This document shows, in pieces, positions 1 through 9,825 of a stretch of DNA of 64,000 bases. Origin of the DNA: Providencia stuartii (GTDB lineage Bacteria > Pseudomonadota > Gammaproteobacteria > Enterobacterales > Enterobacteriaceae); NCBI RefSeq assembly GCF_029277985.1, contig NZ_CP119546.1:1240001-1304000 (forward strand). The letters are read 5' to 3'. Below the pieces are notes generated by a model. It searched no databases. It had not been told where the DNA came from and worked only from the letters and a program-made list of their open reading frames with translations. The translations under genes and the position numbers were made by a program. Position 1 is the first letter of the stretch. Each line of letters begins with the position of its first letter.

Positions 1-1
1 G

Positions 2-721
2 GTTAATCAAATGGGAATGACGCTTGCACCATTTGATCAACCTTTACCTGTACTGCATGTCGAAACCACGATGAGTGCGAGTGAGGGGCAGTTACCGACT
101 CAGTTGGCAAGTTTACCAGCACTGCCTTCATTAGCTGGATTAACTCGTCGTCGTTTCCATTTAATGATGGATATGCGTTTGGATATGCAGGGTATGATGA
201 TGCTACGTGAGCGCTATGGTGACCAAGCTATGGGCAATATGGGGGGCCATGGTGGCATGATGCAAGGTCATATGATGCAGAACAGTGGTATGGATCATGG
301 CAATATGGGCCATGGTAATATGGGGGGAATGCGTAATAGTGGCGGCCATTGTGGAACAAATTCAGGTGAGCTAGATATATACAACGCCAATACGATTAAT
401 GGACAAGCCTTTTCTATGACAGAAGCAGCCTTTGATGCTGCCATGAATCGACAAGAGCTATGGGTGATTTCGGGTCGTGGGGATATGATGTTGCATCCAT
501 TCCATGTTCATGGGACACGTTTCCGTATATTGAAAGAGAATGGTAGAGCCGTGGAACCACACAGACAAGGTTGGAAGGATATCGTTAAGGTTGAAGGCCA
601 AGTCAGTGAGGTATTAGTTGAATTCAAACATCCCGCCACTAAACAGCATCCTTATATGGCTCATTGCCATTTATTAGAGCATGAAGATACAGGCATGATG
701 ATGGGATTCACTGTTAGCTAA
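2..721 (+). CDS. cueO: Multicopper oxidase CueO, C-terminal part (runs in from outside the window)
   Basis: This is the 3' end of a periplasmic cuprous oxidase that detoxifies Cu(I). The frame is open from base 2, so the true start lies upstream and the first internal ATG at 11 is not a start. A methionine/histidine/glycine-rich insert (bases about 180-360, repeated GNMGHG and HMMQ-like units) matches the copper-binding Met-rich segment of CueO. The C-terminal copper ligands are intact: HPFHVHG at about 495-515 and [13 protein letters not shown] close to the stop, which bind type 1 and trinuclear coppers. In E. coli cueO also lies near hpt, with gcd between; gcd is absent here. Confidence 0.95.
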   Translation, partial: VNQMGMTLAPFDQPLPVLHVETTMSASEGQLPTQLASLPALPSLAGLTRRRFHLMMDMRLDMQGMMMLRERYGDQAMGNMGGHGGMMQGHMMQNSGMDHGNMGHGNMGGMRNSGGHCGTNSGELDIYNANTINGQAFSMTEAAFDAAMNRQELWVISGRGDMMLHPFHVHGTRFRILKENGRAVEPHRQGWKDIVKVEGQVSEVLVEFKHPATKQHPYMAHCHLLEHEDTGMMMGFTVS

Positions 722-750
722 CAGGCTAACGGTTCATTAATTGTTGAGTA

Positions 751-791
751 TGTTAGGGGCTGACTATTGTGGATACTGTTAGCCCCTAACA
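751..791 (+). terminator. Probable terminator after cueO
   Basis: A perfect 11-bp inverted repeat (TGTTAGGGGCT at 751-761, AGCCCCTAACA at 781-791) lies 30 bases after the cueO stop. The loop is 19 bases. There is no T-run after the stem, so termination is inferred from strength and position rather than a classical U-tail. Confidence 0.6.
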
Positions 792-910
792 ATTAGAAAG
801 TGAACAATAAAGCCATTTGGTTGTTGTTATCATTTATAGCTTATACGGCATGGTCTGTGGCAATGCGATGAAAGTGAAAATAGGCATGTCACTCATTAGG
901 TCAATAATGG

Positions 911-1447
911 TTATTTGGGTAAAGGGTAGCGTAACGCAATTTCTGGTGTATTAGCGAGGATCCTACCGGAATGAAGACAAAGGTAACAAGCAATCTCTTC
1001 AGCACTGAATTCATCGTCTATCTCTTCATTGTTAAACCATTCATCTGGCCAATAAATCAAATCTGAAGCATTTGCATTGGGAAAATTGATATCTAGCAAT
1101 TCCAATGCATGGCCTTGCTCTGCTTCGCTTCCTTCCGCACTGCAAATAAAATCGATAATCATGACAAGCTCATCGAACTTAAGGTCATCAATATAGGAGG
1201 ATTGAAGGAGTGCGGAGCAGATAAAGTCTTGTTCGCTGATCCATGAAGGGTAATCTCTAAACTCATGAAATTCGAAAGTCCTGACTGCAATTTCATTCCA
1301 TTGTGAAATGTGTTTTTGTACAGTTATATCGCATTCATTACGCTGATGGTGTTGGATTTCATGTGTGATTAGTTCTAATAGCGTTTTCAGGCGAGTAATC
1401 TTCTGTTTCTGGGGTTTTTGAGGGGCTAATCTTTGTGGTAAAGGCAT
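911..1447 (-). CDS. Hypothetical acidic protein, 178 aa
   Basis: I do not recognise this protein. The frame is open from 1453, but the ATG at 1447 is the better start because AAGGA lies 8 bases before it; the two upstream codons are TTG. The product has a basic N-terminus (about residues 1-25, rich in Pro, Gln, Lys, Arg), then a mostly acidic, probably helical body with clusters such as NNEEIDDEFSAEE near residue 145. No signal peptide or membrane segment is visible, so it is probably cytoplasmic. It sits alone between convergent cueO and divergent hpt, where E. coli has gcd. Composition resembles the host, and the frame and start are good, so it is probably a real gene. Confidence 0.7.
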   Translation of the reverse strand: MPLPQRLAPQKPQKQKITRLKTLLELITHEIQHHQRNECDITVQKHISQWNEIAVRTFEFHEFRDYPSWISEQDFICSALLQSSYIDDLKFDELVMIIDFICSAEGSEAEQGHALELLDINFPNANASDLIYWPDEWFNNEEIDDEFSAEEIACYLCLHSGRILANTPEIALRYPLPK

Positions 1448-1804
1448 CAACAATTTCCTTTTTGAGTTTGTGAGCTTTTATTTTATTCATTAAATAACGT
1501 TATCAATAGTCTTAAATTTCTCTTTTCTTGACGTTAATCGAAATTTATATCCAATTGTTTTGTAATTATTTATTTTGTTTTTGATGATTTTTATATCAAT
1601 GTGTTTTGAATATCATTCTACGTATTTGATAAAATTTATAACAAGTCACAGGATCCTCTTTTACGACAAATGGTGAGTTCTGTTATACTTGCTGAAAATT
1701 TTGTTCTCATATTTTGTATGTTATTACTTTTTCGTTCTTAAATGTGCGAATTCTTTGATATGAAATATGATTTTTAGTATTGAAAACAAATAGGTATTGG
1801 TAAA
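1448..1804. other. AT-rich divergent spacer between the 178-aa ORF and hpt
   Basis: These 357 bases are very AT-rich and hold no convincing ORF. They must carry the promoters of both divergent genes. The only good promoter match is given separately at 1661-1689. Confidence 0.6.
1661..1689 (+). promoter_or_regulatory. Candidate sigma-70 promoter for hpt
   Basis: TTACGA at 1661-1666 and TATACT at 1684-1689 are separated by 17 bases. The -10 is near consensus; the -35 is weak. It would give a leader of about 110 bases before the TTG start of hpt. Confidence 0.45.
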
Positions 1805-2341
1805 TTGAAACATACTCTTGAAGTTATGATCTCTGAAGAAGAGCTCAGCCAGCGAGTCAGTGAACTTGCTGAAAAAATTAGTGAGCATTATAAAAATATT
1901 GAAGGCGAGCTGGTATTAGTCGGCTTGTTAAAAGGCTCCTTTATTTTTATGGCTGACTTATGTCGTAAAATTGACGCGCCTCATGAAGTCGACTTCATGA
2001 CTGTTTCAAGTTATGGCAATGCGATGAATTCAAGTCGTGATGTTAAGATAGTCAAAGATTTAGATGAAGATATTCGTGGAAAGCATGTTTTGATTGTCGA
2101 AGATATCATTGATTCAGGTAATACCTTAAATAAGGTGCGCGAAATTTTTGAGTTGCGTGGTCCAAAATCAGTGGCTATCTGTACGCTACTCGATAAACCA
2201 TCACGCCGTGAAGTGGATGTGCCAGTTGAATGGATTGGCTATTCGATTGAAGATAAATTTGTGGTGGGTTATGGCATCGATTACGCGCAGCAATATCGTC
2301 ATTTACCCTATATTGGTCACGTTACACTGATCGAAGAGTAA
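1805..2341 (+). CDS. hpt: Hypoxanthine phosphoribosyltransferase
   Basis: Cytoplasmic purine-salvage enzyme converting hypoxanthine (and guanine) plus PRPP to IMP (GMP). The 178-aa product matches E. coli Hpt in length and nearly throughout in sequence. The PRPP-binding motif [14 protein letters not shown] is at residues 95-108 and the C-terminal VGYGIDYAQ segment is present. The start is a TTG at 1805, supported by the family N-terminus (MKHTLEVM aligns with E. coli MKHTVEVM) and AGGT about 10 bases upstream; no in-frame ATG fits. It is a single gene ending at a bidirectional terminator shared with convergent can, the same arrangement as in E. coli. Confidence 0.97.
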   Translation: MKHTLEVMISEEELSQRVSELAEKISEHYKNIEGELVLVGLLKGSFIFMADLCRKIDAPHEVDFMTVSSYGNAMNSSRDVKIVKDLDEDIRGKHVLIVEDIIDSGNTLNKVREIFELRGPKSVAICTLLDKPSRREVDVPVEWIGYSIEDKFVVGYGIDYAQQYRHLPYIGHVTLIEE

Positions 2342-2413
2342 TCACTCACGCTACTCGTCATACGGCGCACAACAATCTTGGTGTTAGTACTCACTTGTAC
2401 GAGTTACCTCATA

Positions 2414-2443
2414 AAAAGGGCTGTTCCGATAAACAGCCCTTTT
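2414..2443. terminator. Bidirectional terminator between hpt and can
   Basis: A perfect 12-bp stem (AAAAGGGCTGTT at 2414-2425, AACAGCCCTTTT at 2432-2443) with a 6-base loop. The A-run before and T-run after make it a Rho-independent terminator on both strands, serving the convergent genes. Confidence 0.9.
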
Positions 2444-2463
2444 CGTTAGCTAAAGCATAAAAC

Positions 2464-3117
2464 TTATTTTTTGTTTGTCAGTTTGGCGATAGCTTCACGA
2501 TAGCACAATTCAAGTCTTTCTCGACTATCCGCTGTTGTGTGTAGGTCATGCAAGCGACCATTGTTGATACCGTAAACCCAACCATGGATCATCACTTTTT
2601 GCCCGCGTTTCCAAGCTGACTGCATAATGGTTGAATGACCAAGGTTATAAACTTGCTCAACAACGTTTAGTTCACATAACCGATTTAAACGTTCACAAGG
2701 TTTTAGTTCACCGAGCATCGAGCTATGTCGGTACCAAATATCACGGATATGCAGTAGCCAGTTATTGATTAAGCCAAGCTCTGTATTGTCAACAGCAGCC
2801 TCAATACCACCACATCCATAGTGGCCGCAGATGATAATATGCTCAACCTGAAGAACATCAACAGCGTATTGGATGACCGATAAGCAGTTTAGGTCAGTGT
2901 GAATAACTAAGTTAGCAACATTACGGTGAACGAAAAGATCACCTGGCGCCGCATTAATTAATTTTTCAGCAGGTACTCGGCTGTCTGAACACCCTATCCA
3001 TAAGAATCTTGGCTTTTGAGCTTTAGATAACTCTTTAAAGAATTCAGGATTTTTTTCATTAACAGAAGCTGACCATGCTTCATTGTTAGCAAACAGCTCT
3101 TCAATTTTTCTCATCAT
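2464..3117 (-). CDS. can: Beta-class carbonic anhydrase
   Basis: Cytoplasmic zinc enzyme interconverting CO2 and bicarbonate, supplying bicarbonate for carboxylation reactions. The 217-aa product is a beta-carbonic anhydrase of the Can type. The zinc ligands are visible as Cys43, Asp45 ([11 protein letters not shown]), His99 and Cys102 (ICGHYGCGG). Two ATGs stand in tandem; starting at the second (3114) gives the numbering 42/44/98/101 of E. coli Can. It is convergent with hpt and divergent from yadG, as in E. coli. Confidence 0.97.
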   Translation of the reverse strand: MMRKIEELFANNEAWSASVNEKNPEFFKELSKAQKPRFLWIGCSDSRVPAEKLINAAPGDLFVHRNVANLVIHTDLNCLSVIQYAVDVLQVEHIIICGHYGCGGIEAAVDNTELGLINNWLLHIRDIWYRHSSMLGELKPCERLNRLCELNVVEQVYNLGHSTIMQSAWKRGQKVMIHGWVYGINNGRLHDLHTTADSRERLELCYREAIAKLTNKK

Positions 3118-3375
3118 GACGTATAGCCTAGTTGTGTTACTTTACGGTAAAATCTTATACAACATTTATTTATTAATTAATATTCAGTTATATTAATTTT
3201 TACATTCCTATGATGCATATTTCATTCTGATTAGACAATATTGATATAGCTAACCAATTGAATTAGCTAGCATATACCTATTTTCTCTTTTCTGCATAAC
3301 AGTGATCAGGAAAAAATGGCATCATAGTATTATATTGCTCCTAAACCTACCCAAGAATAAAGGTGTTTTTTAAAT

Positions 3376-4317
3376 ATGACTTACGCACTTGAGTTATCGC
3401 AGCTAACCAAAACCTATTCCGGTGGGGTGAAAGCCTTACGAGGGATTGACCTAAGCGTAGAAGATGGTGACTTTTATGCGTTACTTGGCCCTAATGGCGC
3501 GGGTAAGTCCACCACAATAGGAATCATTAGCTCATTGGTCAATAAAACGAGTGGGTCTGTTAAGGTTTTTGGTTATGATTTAGACAAACAAGTCGTGCAA
3601 GCCAAACAACAACTAGGATTGGTTCCTCAAGAATTTAATTTTAACCCTTTCGAATCGGTGTTACAGATAGTATTGAATCAAGCTGGCTATTACGGTGTTC
3701 CTCGTGCAGTCGCGCATCAACGTGCCCAAACATACCTAACTCAGCTGGATTTATGGGAAAAACGTAATGAGCGTGCTCGTAATTTATCAGGGGGGATGAA
3801 ACGCCGCTTAATGATTGCACGAGCTTTGATGCATGAACCTAAGTTATTAATTTTAGATGAACCTACAGCAGGGGTCGATATTGAATTACGTCGCTCTATG
3901 TGGAGTTTTTTGAAAAAGCTTAATGCTCAAGGTACGACGATTATTTTGACGACACATTATCTTGAAGAAGCTGAAATGCTTTGCCGCAATATCGGCATTA
4001 TTCAACACGGCGAACTGGTTGAGAACACCAGTATGAAGCAGTTATTAAGTCAGTTGGAATCAGAAACGTTTATTTTTGATTTGGGAACGAGAAGTCCAAT
4101 ACCTGATCTGAAGGGATATGAGACGCGTTTACTGGATACATCCACTTTAGAAGTGGATGTCAAAAGAGAGCAAGGGCTTAACGGCGTATTTAGCCAGCTT
4201 AATGAACAAGGTGTGGAAATTTTGAGCATGCGCAATAAAGCCAATCGATTGGAAGAACTTTTTGTGAATTTAGTCAAAAAAGACAGTGATGCTACGCGTA
4301 TGGAGGAAGCACAATGA
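3376..4317 (+). CDS. yadG: ABC transporter ATP-binding protein YadG
   Basis: ATPase of an ABC-2 type exporter whose substrate is not known. The 313-aa protein matches E. coli YadG closely. It has Walker A GPNGAGKST (38-46), signature LSGG (137-140), Walker B LLILDEP (157-163) and a switch His in TTHYLEE. The stop overlaps the yadH start by 4 bases (ATGA), so the two subunits are translationally coupled. It is AT-richer than E. coli but otherwise ordinary. Confidence 0.96.
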   Translation: MTYALELSQLTKTYSGGVKALRGIDLSVEDGDFYALLGPNGAGKSTTIGIISSLVNKTSGSVKVFGYDLDKQVVQAKQQLGLVPQEFNFNPFESVLQIVLNQAGYYGVPRAVAHQRAQTYLTQLDLWEKRNERARNLSGGMKRRLMIARALMHEPKLLILDEPTAGVDIELRRSMWSFLKKLNAQGTTIILTTHYLEEAEMLCRNIGIIQHGELVENTSMKQLLSQLESETFIFDLGTRSPIPDLKGYETRLLDTSTLEVDVKREQGLNGVFSQLNEQGVEILSMRNKANRLEELFVNLVKKDSDATRMEEAQ

Positions 4318-5084
4318 TTTCTCTGTATTGGGTTGCATTAAAAACTATTTGGATAAAAGAGGTGACCCGTTTTGGTCGCATATGGGTACAAACGTTATTA
4401 CCGCCAGTCATTACCATGTCTCTCTATTTTGTTATTTTTGGGAACCTGATCGGTTCGCGAATTGGTGATATGGGCGGGGTGGACTATATGCAGTTTATTG
4501 TCCCCGGTTTGATTATGATGGCCGTAATCACCAATTCCTACTCCAATGTTTGTTCCTCGTTTTTTGGTTCTAAGTTCCAGAAAAATATTGAAGAGTTGCT
4601 TGTTGCACCTGTACTAACGCATGTCATTATTGCGGGATTTGTCGGGGGAGGCGTCGCTCGTGGTATTTTAGTTGGATTATTGGTGACTATCGTTTCGCTA
4701 TTTTTTATCCCTCTACAAGTGCATTCTTGGGGAATGGTCGTCATCACGTTGCTATTAACGGCAATAGTTTTCTCACTTGCAGGCTTATTGAATGCTATTT
4801 TTGCGAAAACATTTGATGATATTAGTATCGTTCCTACGTTTGTGTTGACGCCGTTAACCTATTTAGGGGGGGTCTTCTATTCGCTTTCATTATTGCCGCC
4901 GTTTTGGCAGGCCGTATCAAAATTAAACCCAATTGTTTATATGATTAGTGGCTTTAGGTACGGTTTTTTAGGCATTGCGGATGTATCAATTGCTGTGACA
5001 TTAGGCGTGTTGCTGGTCTTTTTGATTGTTTTTTATGCGCTGACTTGGTATTTAATTGAACAAGGTCGCGGCTTAAGAAGCTAA
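4314..5084 (+). CDS. yadH: ABC-2 type transporter permease YadH
   Basis: Inner-membrane partner of YadG. The 256-aa protein has about six hydrophobic segments, and the conserved stretch with SSFFGSKFQKNIEELLVAP (around residues 80-98) is typical of ABC-2 permeases. It starts within the last codons of yadG. A terminator follows, and the two fimbrial operons begin about 750 bases later, so yadGH forms a two-gene operon. The exported substrate cannot be read from sequence. Confidence 0.95.
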   Translation: MISLYWVALKTIWIKEVTRFGRIWVQTLLPPVITMSLYFVIFGNLIGSRIGDMGGVDYMQFIVPGLIMMAVITNSYSNVCSSFFGSKFQKNIEELLVAPVLTHVIIAGFVGGGVARGILVGLLVTIVSLFFIPLQVHSWGMVVITLLLTAIVFSLAGLLNAIFAKTFDDISIVPTFVLTPLTYLGGVFYSLSLLPPFWQAVSKLNPIVYMISGFRYGFLGIADVSIAVTLGVLLVFLIVFYALTWYLIEQGRGLRS

Positions 5085-5119
5085 TAACATCGTTTTATTC
5101 TATAAAAGTTCAATAATAC

Positions 5120-5166
5120 AGCCTCCTAATAGTTGAGAATCAATTGTTTGGAGGCTTATTTTTTGT
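5120..5166 (+). terminator. Terminator after yadGH
   Basis: Stem AGCCTCC (5120-5126) pairs with GGAGGCT (5150-5156), followed by a T-rich tail from 5157. The long loop may fold further (TTGA/TCAA). It closes the yadGH operon. Confidence 0.75.
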
Positions 5167-5842
5167 ACACTACTCGATATTTAAAGCCCTATTTATCGCT
5201 GTGTGAATGTTGATATTTAACCAAAACCAATGACTGTTAAATATACACAGAAAATTTTAAGTGTTTTTACTTGTTTAATCTCTCTCAAAAATAGTGCCCT
5301 ACAGAAATAATAACATCCATTAATAAGAAAAATAAAAATAATGATGCATTGGCTATGTGTGTTCAAATGTAACGAACAAAAAAAATTAGAAGAATTTAAA
5401 TATTAAATTTAAGTTTATTTTCGAGCTAACAAAAATTATTTCCCATAAAAAACTTTTGATTATATTGGCTTTTATTTTTTTTGTGAATTATTGCATCTAA
5501 AATATCTCTTTTGTTGGTGTAATATAGGGTAATATTGCGTTACATTTATGTATTTTTAGATAATATAGATTACGATGGTTGTGATGGATTATTTGTTTGT
5601 GTATTTGTCATTTTTAGGGGGTTAATTTTTATTGTTGTGTTTTGATTTTTGTTTTGTTGGTGTTTTATGGCGACCTATTGCAAATGTTTATTTTTATCGG
5701 ATAAGCTGGATTTTCAATATAAATTGAATATACTCCATTTAGGTGTTTAGGTATGAAAATAACTTCATTAAACTATGTAATTTCATAGTTATATGGCAAT
5801 AAAAACTAAGATAATAAATTATATATTTTAGGAGTCATCAAG
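5167..5842. other. Long AT-rich leader of fimbrial operon 1
   Basis: About 680 bases of extremely AT-rich DNA with many A and T tracts and no convincing gene. I looked for a pair of inverted repeats that could flank an invertible promoter and for a tyrosine recombinase gene, and found neither. The base composition is what H-NS-silenced promoters look like; that role is inference. The pilin ribosome binding site (AGGAG at about 5831) ends the region. Confidence 0.6.
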
Positions 5843-6394
5843 ATGAAACTAAATAAAGTCTTATTAGTTACTTCAGCTATTACTATGTCCTTATTTGTCG
5901 GTGCTGCAAATGCCGATGTCACTGATGGTAAAGAAACCGGAACTATTCATTTTAAGGGGCAATTTGTTGATTCTACTTGCTCGATCGAAACAAATAATGA
6001 AAATTCTAATGAAGGAACTGTACAATTAGGTACGTGGCTTGTTAGCAATCTGCAAAATGCAAATGAGACAACAACACCAACAAAATTTGTGATCGCATTG
6101 AATGGCTGCCCTGATGTCATTAAAAAAGCCAAAATCACTTTCTCTGGTACAGCTAACGCAACAAACCCTAGCTTATATAAAACGACAACAGATGTAGGCG
6201 CTGGAATTGGTATTACCCATAATGAGAGTGATACAGCGTATATTACTCCTGGTGAGCCAGCGGGTGAAATTGAACTTACTGGTGCAAGTAATAGTGGAGA
6301 AAAAGCGTACTACGCGCGTTATGTCACAACAGAGGCCGCTAAAGCGGGCGCAGCTAACGCAGATGTTACTGTCACTATTTCCTATAACCAATAA
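5843..6394 (+). CDS. Type 1-like major fimbrial subunit, operon 1
   Basis: Pilin exported by Sec and assembled by the chaperone-usher pathway. The 183-aa precursor has a signal peptide with likely cleavage after ANA (residue 24). The pilin disulphide pair is Cys46 and Cys89. The C-terminal strand ends in VTVTISYNQ, with the penultimate-tyrosine type ending used for donor-strand exchange and chaperone recognition. A good AGGAG site precedes the start. It heads a six-gene fimbrial operon, and its first position plus the downstream hairpin suggest it is the major shaft subunit. Fimbrial type is not assigned. Confidence 0.92.
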   Translation: MKLNKVLLVTSAITMSLFVGAANADVTDGKETGTIHFKGQFVDSTCSIETNNENSNEGTVQLGTWLVSNLQNANETTTPTKFVIALNGCPDVIKKAKITFSGTANATNPSLYKTTTDVGAGIGITHNESDTAYITPGEPAGEIELTGASNSGEKAYYARYVTTEAAKAGAANADVTVTISYNQ

Positions 6395-6413
6395 TGCAAG
6401 ATGAATAGCCATT

Positions 6414-6443
6414 ATTAATGTGGGAGATTGTTCCCACATTAAT
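6414..6443 (+). terminator. Intercistronic hairpin after the operon 1 pilin gene
   Basis: A perfect 12-bp stem (6414-6425 with 6432-6443, core TGTGGGA/TCCCACA) with a 6-base loop, 20 bases after the pilin stop and 90 before the chaperone. No T-run follows, so it is more likely an mRNA-stabilising or partial attenuating element than a full terminator. Confidence 0.75.
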
Positions 6444-6530
6444 TTAACCATGTCGAATAAGCATTAACGGAGTTAGGTTGGTTTTCCGCTAACCATTGAG
6501 TAAATTTACTCCGTATTTATAGGATATGTT

Positions 6531-7211
6531 ATGTTTAAAATAGTAATATCAGCGGTTGTTGCATTTTTTTTGATGATGACGCAAGCATATGCAAGTGTTG
6601 TTCTTGGTGGTACCCGCGTTATTTATGATGCAAACAGCAAAGAAGCTTCAATTTCTGTACGCAATAATGACAAACGCCCTTACTTGATCCAATCATGGAT
6701 TGATAACTTTGAGGGACAAAATCAAGCCAAATTACCTTTTGTAATAACACCACCATTATTTCGTATCGAACCAGAATCAACTAACTCTTTGCGGATTGTC
6801 TATACAGGCAAAGATCTTCCCGAAGATAGAGAGTCTATTTTTTGGCTAAATGTAAAATCCATTCCCCCAACGGATCCAAAAGCAAAAAATAACTTAACTA
6901 TTTCAATTAACAATAGAATTAAATTAATTTATCGCCCTAAATCTTTATTTAACTCAGACGCCGAAAACGCCTATAAAAAAGTCACATTTGAAAGAAATGG
7001 CAATATGTTAGTGGGCAAAAATCCAACACCTTATTATGTGTCTTTCAGTGATTTGCAGGTAGGAAATAAGTCTATCAATGAACCCGCGATGCTTCCTCCT
7101 ATGGGTGAACAATCATGGAATATTTCCGGTGCACAAGGTAATAAAGTTATGTGGAAGGCAGTGTCTGATGCGGGCGCTATTACCGATAGCCAAGAGCAAA
7201 CACTAAAATAA
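6531..7211 (+). CDS. Periplasmic fimbrial chaperone (PapD family), operon 1
   Basis: Binds fimbrial subunits in the periplasm by donating a beta strand and delivers them to the usher. The 226-aa precursor has a signal peptide ending about AYA. The first domain has the conserved Arg of TRVIY and the Lys of NRIKLIYRP, the pair that anchors the subunit carboxylate. NPTPYYVSF marks the second immunoglobulin-like domain. It lies between the pilin and usher genes, the usual order. Length is normal for the family. Confidence 0.94.
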   Translation: MFKIVISAVVAFFLMMTQAYASVVLGGTRVIYDANSKEASISVRNNDKRPYLIQSWIDNFEGQNQAKLPFVITPPLFRIEPESTNSLRIVYTGKDLPEDRESIFWLNVKSIPPTDPKAKNNLTISINNRIKLIYRPKSLFNSDAENAYKKVTFERNGNMLVGKNPTPYYVSFSDLQVGNKSINEPAMLPPMGEQSWNISGAQGNKVMWKAVSDAGAITDSQEQTLK

Positions 7212-7244
7212 TAAAAACCATATCAGGTATGGAATTTTGCCACT

Positions 7245-9815
7245 ATGCTAATTTTTAGAGAAAAAGCGTTAATACAACAAAATTTAGTGTCCATATTTGA
7301 ATTTAGAAAGATGAATCCTCATTTGTTTGGCAAATTTATCGCGAGCTTAACAATACCGGTGAGTGTGGTATTTGTCTCGGGAGCTTTTGCTGATGACTAC
7401 TTCAGCCCGCATTCATTAACCCCTGTTAATGGACAAGATGTTGCTGAATTACAAAGCTTAGAGCAATTCTCGACACCGGGTGGGCAGAAGGCAGGGGAAT
7501 ATCATGTCGATATCATACTAAATGGGCTGAAAGTCGGCTCTGAATCCCTTATGTTTATTAATAATGGGGAAAATCACAAACTCGTCCCTGTTTTAACTAA
7601 AAGTGAACTAGAAAATTGGGGGGTGGATGTAAAACATATCGCTAGTTTTGATAAATTATCAGATGATCAGCCCATTGATGATATTTCTCATTATATACCA
7701 GATGCTTATACACGGCTTCAATTAACCCAGCAGAAGCTGATGATATCTGTTCCGCAAATAGCGATGAGCAAAAAAGCGTCAGGTACGGTTGATCCTAGCT
7801 TATGGAATGATGGTATTCCTGCACTGGTACTGAGCTATTTCTATCGAGGCTCTAATACATGGTATAAATCCTCCAGTGCGGACAGCTCTTCCCATTATGT
7901 TAATTTACGTAGTGGGCTAAATATTGGTCCTTGGCGTTTAAAAAATTATTCGACCTATTCTTATCAGGATAATCGAAGCCAATGGCAAAATATCGAAACC
8001 TATCTTGAACGTGGTATTAATTCAATAAAATCCCAATTAACGATTGGGGATACCTCAACACCGAGTGATATATTTGATGGTTTTCAATTTCGCGGGATAA
8101 AACTGGCCTCTGATGAATCAATGATCCCCAGCTCATTGCGTGGTTTTGCGCCGATAATTAGGGGAATAGCACAAAGCAATGCTGAAGTGACCATCAAACA
8201 AAATGACTACATTATTTACCAATCCTATGTATCACCAGGCCCATTTGAAATTAATGACCTTTACTCAACGGGAACCAGTGGCGACTTAACCGTGACAGTC
8301 AAAGAAGCGGATGGCAGTGAACGCTCGTTTGTTGTTCCCTTTTCCTCTCTCGCGATTATGCAACGTGAAGGGCAATTTAAATATTCGGTAACTGGGGGGA
8401 AATTTAAACAAAATAGTAGTAGCAAAGAACCTAATTTTGCGCAAATGACGGCTATTTATGGTTTACCAAAAGGGGTCACAGCTTACGGTGGTGGACTGTT
8501 TTCAGACGATTATCAATCATACGCAGCGGGTTTGGGGTTAAATTTAGGCTATGTAGGCGCGTTATCAGCAGATGTTACTCAAGCAAAAACAAAATTTTCA
8601 CAATTTAATCATCAACGAAAAACGGGGCAGTCATACCGTTTTCAATATACTAAAAATATGTTGTCGACAGGTACAACATTAACTTTTGCGGGTTACCGTT
8701 ATTCAACTGAGGGTTTTTATACTTTCTCAGAGGCCAATTCAAACAATTATAATGACCGCCTGTATAACAAAAAAAATCGTTATCAAGCCATGATTAACCA
8801 AAGTTTAGGGGACTATGGCAATATTTATGCCTCTGCTTACCAGCAGGATTTTTGGAATCAACGAGGGCAAGAGCGTACGGTAAATACAGGCTATAGCAAT
8901 AGCCACAAAGGTTATTTATACACATTTAACTATAGTTACTCGGATTTTGCAGGCAATAACAAAGCTGATCATCAATTTGTCTTTTCCTTAAGTATACCTC
9001 TTAGTGGATCTGCTTTTGGTGATAGCATGCTAAATATGTCTATGAGTAGTAATAACCATGGCGATAGCAATTATATGGCCGGTTTAAGCGGCTCATTGTT
9101 AGAAGATAAGAACCTAAACTATTCCGTTCAGCAGTCGTATGGTAATCGTAACCAGCGAGCCCAAGGTAATGCATCATTATCCTATAAAAGTGGTTATGGG
9201 ATAGCGAATGCCGGTTATAGTTATGACCGATTTTCACAGCGCGCTAATTACGGTTTAAATGGCGCCATTGTTGTACATTCTGACGGCGTAACATTATCAC
9301 AACCTATTTATGACTCGTTCGCTATTGTTAAAGCGCCAGGAGCAGAAGGCGTTAAAATTCAAAATAAAACAGGGATTCGTACCGATAGTCGTGGCTATGC
9401 GATCGTCCCTTATTTAAATGCCTACGCACAGAATGAAATTTCATTAGATACAACCTCATTACCGGATAATGTTGACCTACAAAAAAATTCAGCCACGCTA
9501 ATACCGACAAAAGGTGCGGCTATGCTAGCAGAGTTTAAAACTTACACAGGATATCGGATTTTATTCAATGTTTCCTATCATGCTAGAGCGATTCCTTTTG
9601 GTTCAGTTGGGCAATTAGTTTCGGATCACCCTGAAATCAGTAGCAGTGGCATTGTTGGCGATAATGGCGATATTTATCTAAGTGGCATGCCAGAAAAAGG
9701 GAAAATCCATATTAAATGGGGGAATCATTCTAACGAGCAATGTACAGCACATTACCAATTGAATGATAAAGAAAAGCAAATGCCAGTCGCATCATTACAG
9801 ATAATATGTGAATAA
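7245..9815 (+). CDS. Outer-membrane fimbrial usher, operon 1
   Basis: The usher is the outer-membrane pore and assembly platform for the fimbria. The product has up to 856 residues, normal for the family. After a long leader come the N-terminal chaperone-binding domain (DDYFSPHSL onward), a 24-strand barrel, the plug region (SNAEVTIKQNDYIIYQSYVSPGPFEINDL) and C-terminal domains with a Cys pair (Cys at EQCTAHY and the final CE). The start at 7245 gives a long FimD-like leader. An internal ATG at 7311 would give a shorter signal peptide; neither has a strong ribosome binding site, so the start is uncertain. Confidence 0.94.
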   Translation: MLIFREKALIQQNLVSIFEFRKMNPHLFGKFIASLTIPVSVVFVSGAFADDYFSPHSLTPVNGQDVAELQSLEQFSTPGGQKAGEYHVDIILNGLKVGSESLMFINNGENHKLVPVLTKSELENWGVDVKHIASFDKLSDDQPIDDISHYIPDAYTRLQLTQQKLMISVPQIAMSKKASGTVDPSLWNDGIPALVLSYFYRGSNTWYKSSSADSSSHYVNLRSGLNIGPWRLKNYSTYSYQDNRSQWQNIETYLERGINSIKSQLTIGDTSTPSDIFDGFQFRGIKLASDESMIPSSLRGFAPIIRGIAQSNAEVTIKQNDYIIYQSYVSPGPFEINDLYSTGTSGDLTVTVKEADGSERSFVVPFSSLAIMQREGQFKYSVTGGKFKQNSSSKEPNFAQMTAIYGLPKGVTAYGGGLFSDDYQSYAAGLGLNLGYVGALSADVTQAKTKFSQFNHQRKTGQSYRFQYTKNMLSTGTTLTFAGYRYSTEGFYTFSEANSNNYNDRLYNKKNRYQAMINQSLGDYGNIYASAYQQDFWNQRGQERTVNTGYSNSHKGYLYTFNYSYSDFAGNNKADHQFVFSLSIPLSGSAFGDSMLNMSMSSNNHGDSNYMAGLSGSLLEDKNLNYSVQQSYGNRNQRAQGNASLSYKSGYGIANAGYSYDRFSQRANYGLNGAIVVHSDGVTLSQPIYDSFAIVKAPGAEGVKIQNKTGIRTDSRGYAIVPYLNAYAQNEISLDTTSLPDNVDLQKNSATLIPTKGAAMLAEFKTYTGYRILFNVSYHARAIPFGSVGQLVSDHPEISSSGIVGDNGDIYLSGMPEKGKIHIKWGNHSNEQCTAHYQLNDKEKQMPVASLQIICE

Positions 9816-9825
9816 AGGGAAACTA

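Noticed and set aside
5167..5842. Phase-variable invertible promoter of fimbrial operon 1
   Set aside because: I searched by eye for paired inverted repeats and for an adjacent tyrosine recombinase and found neither. AT-richness alone is not evidence.
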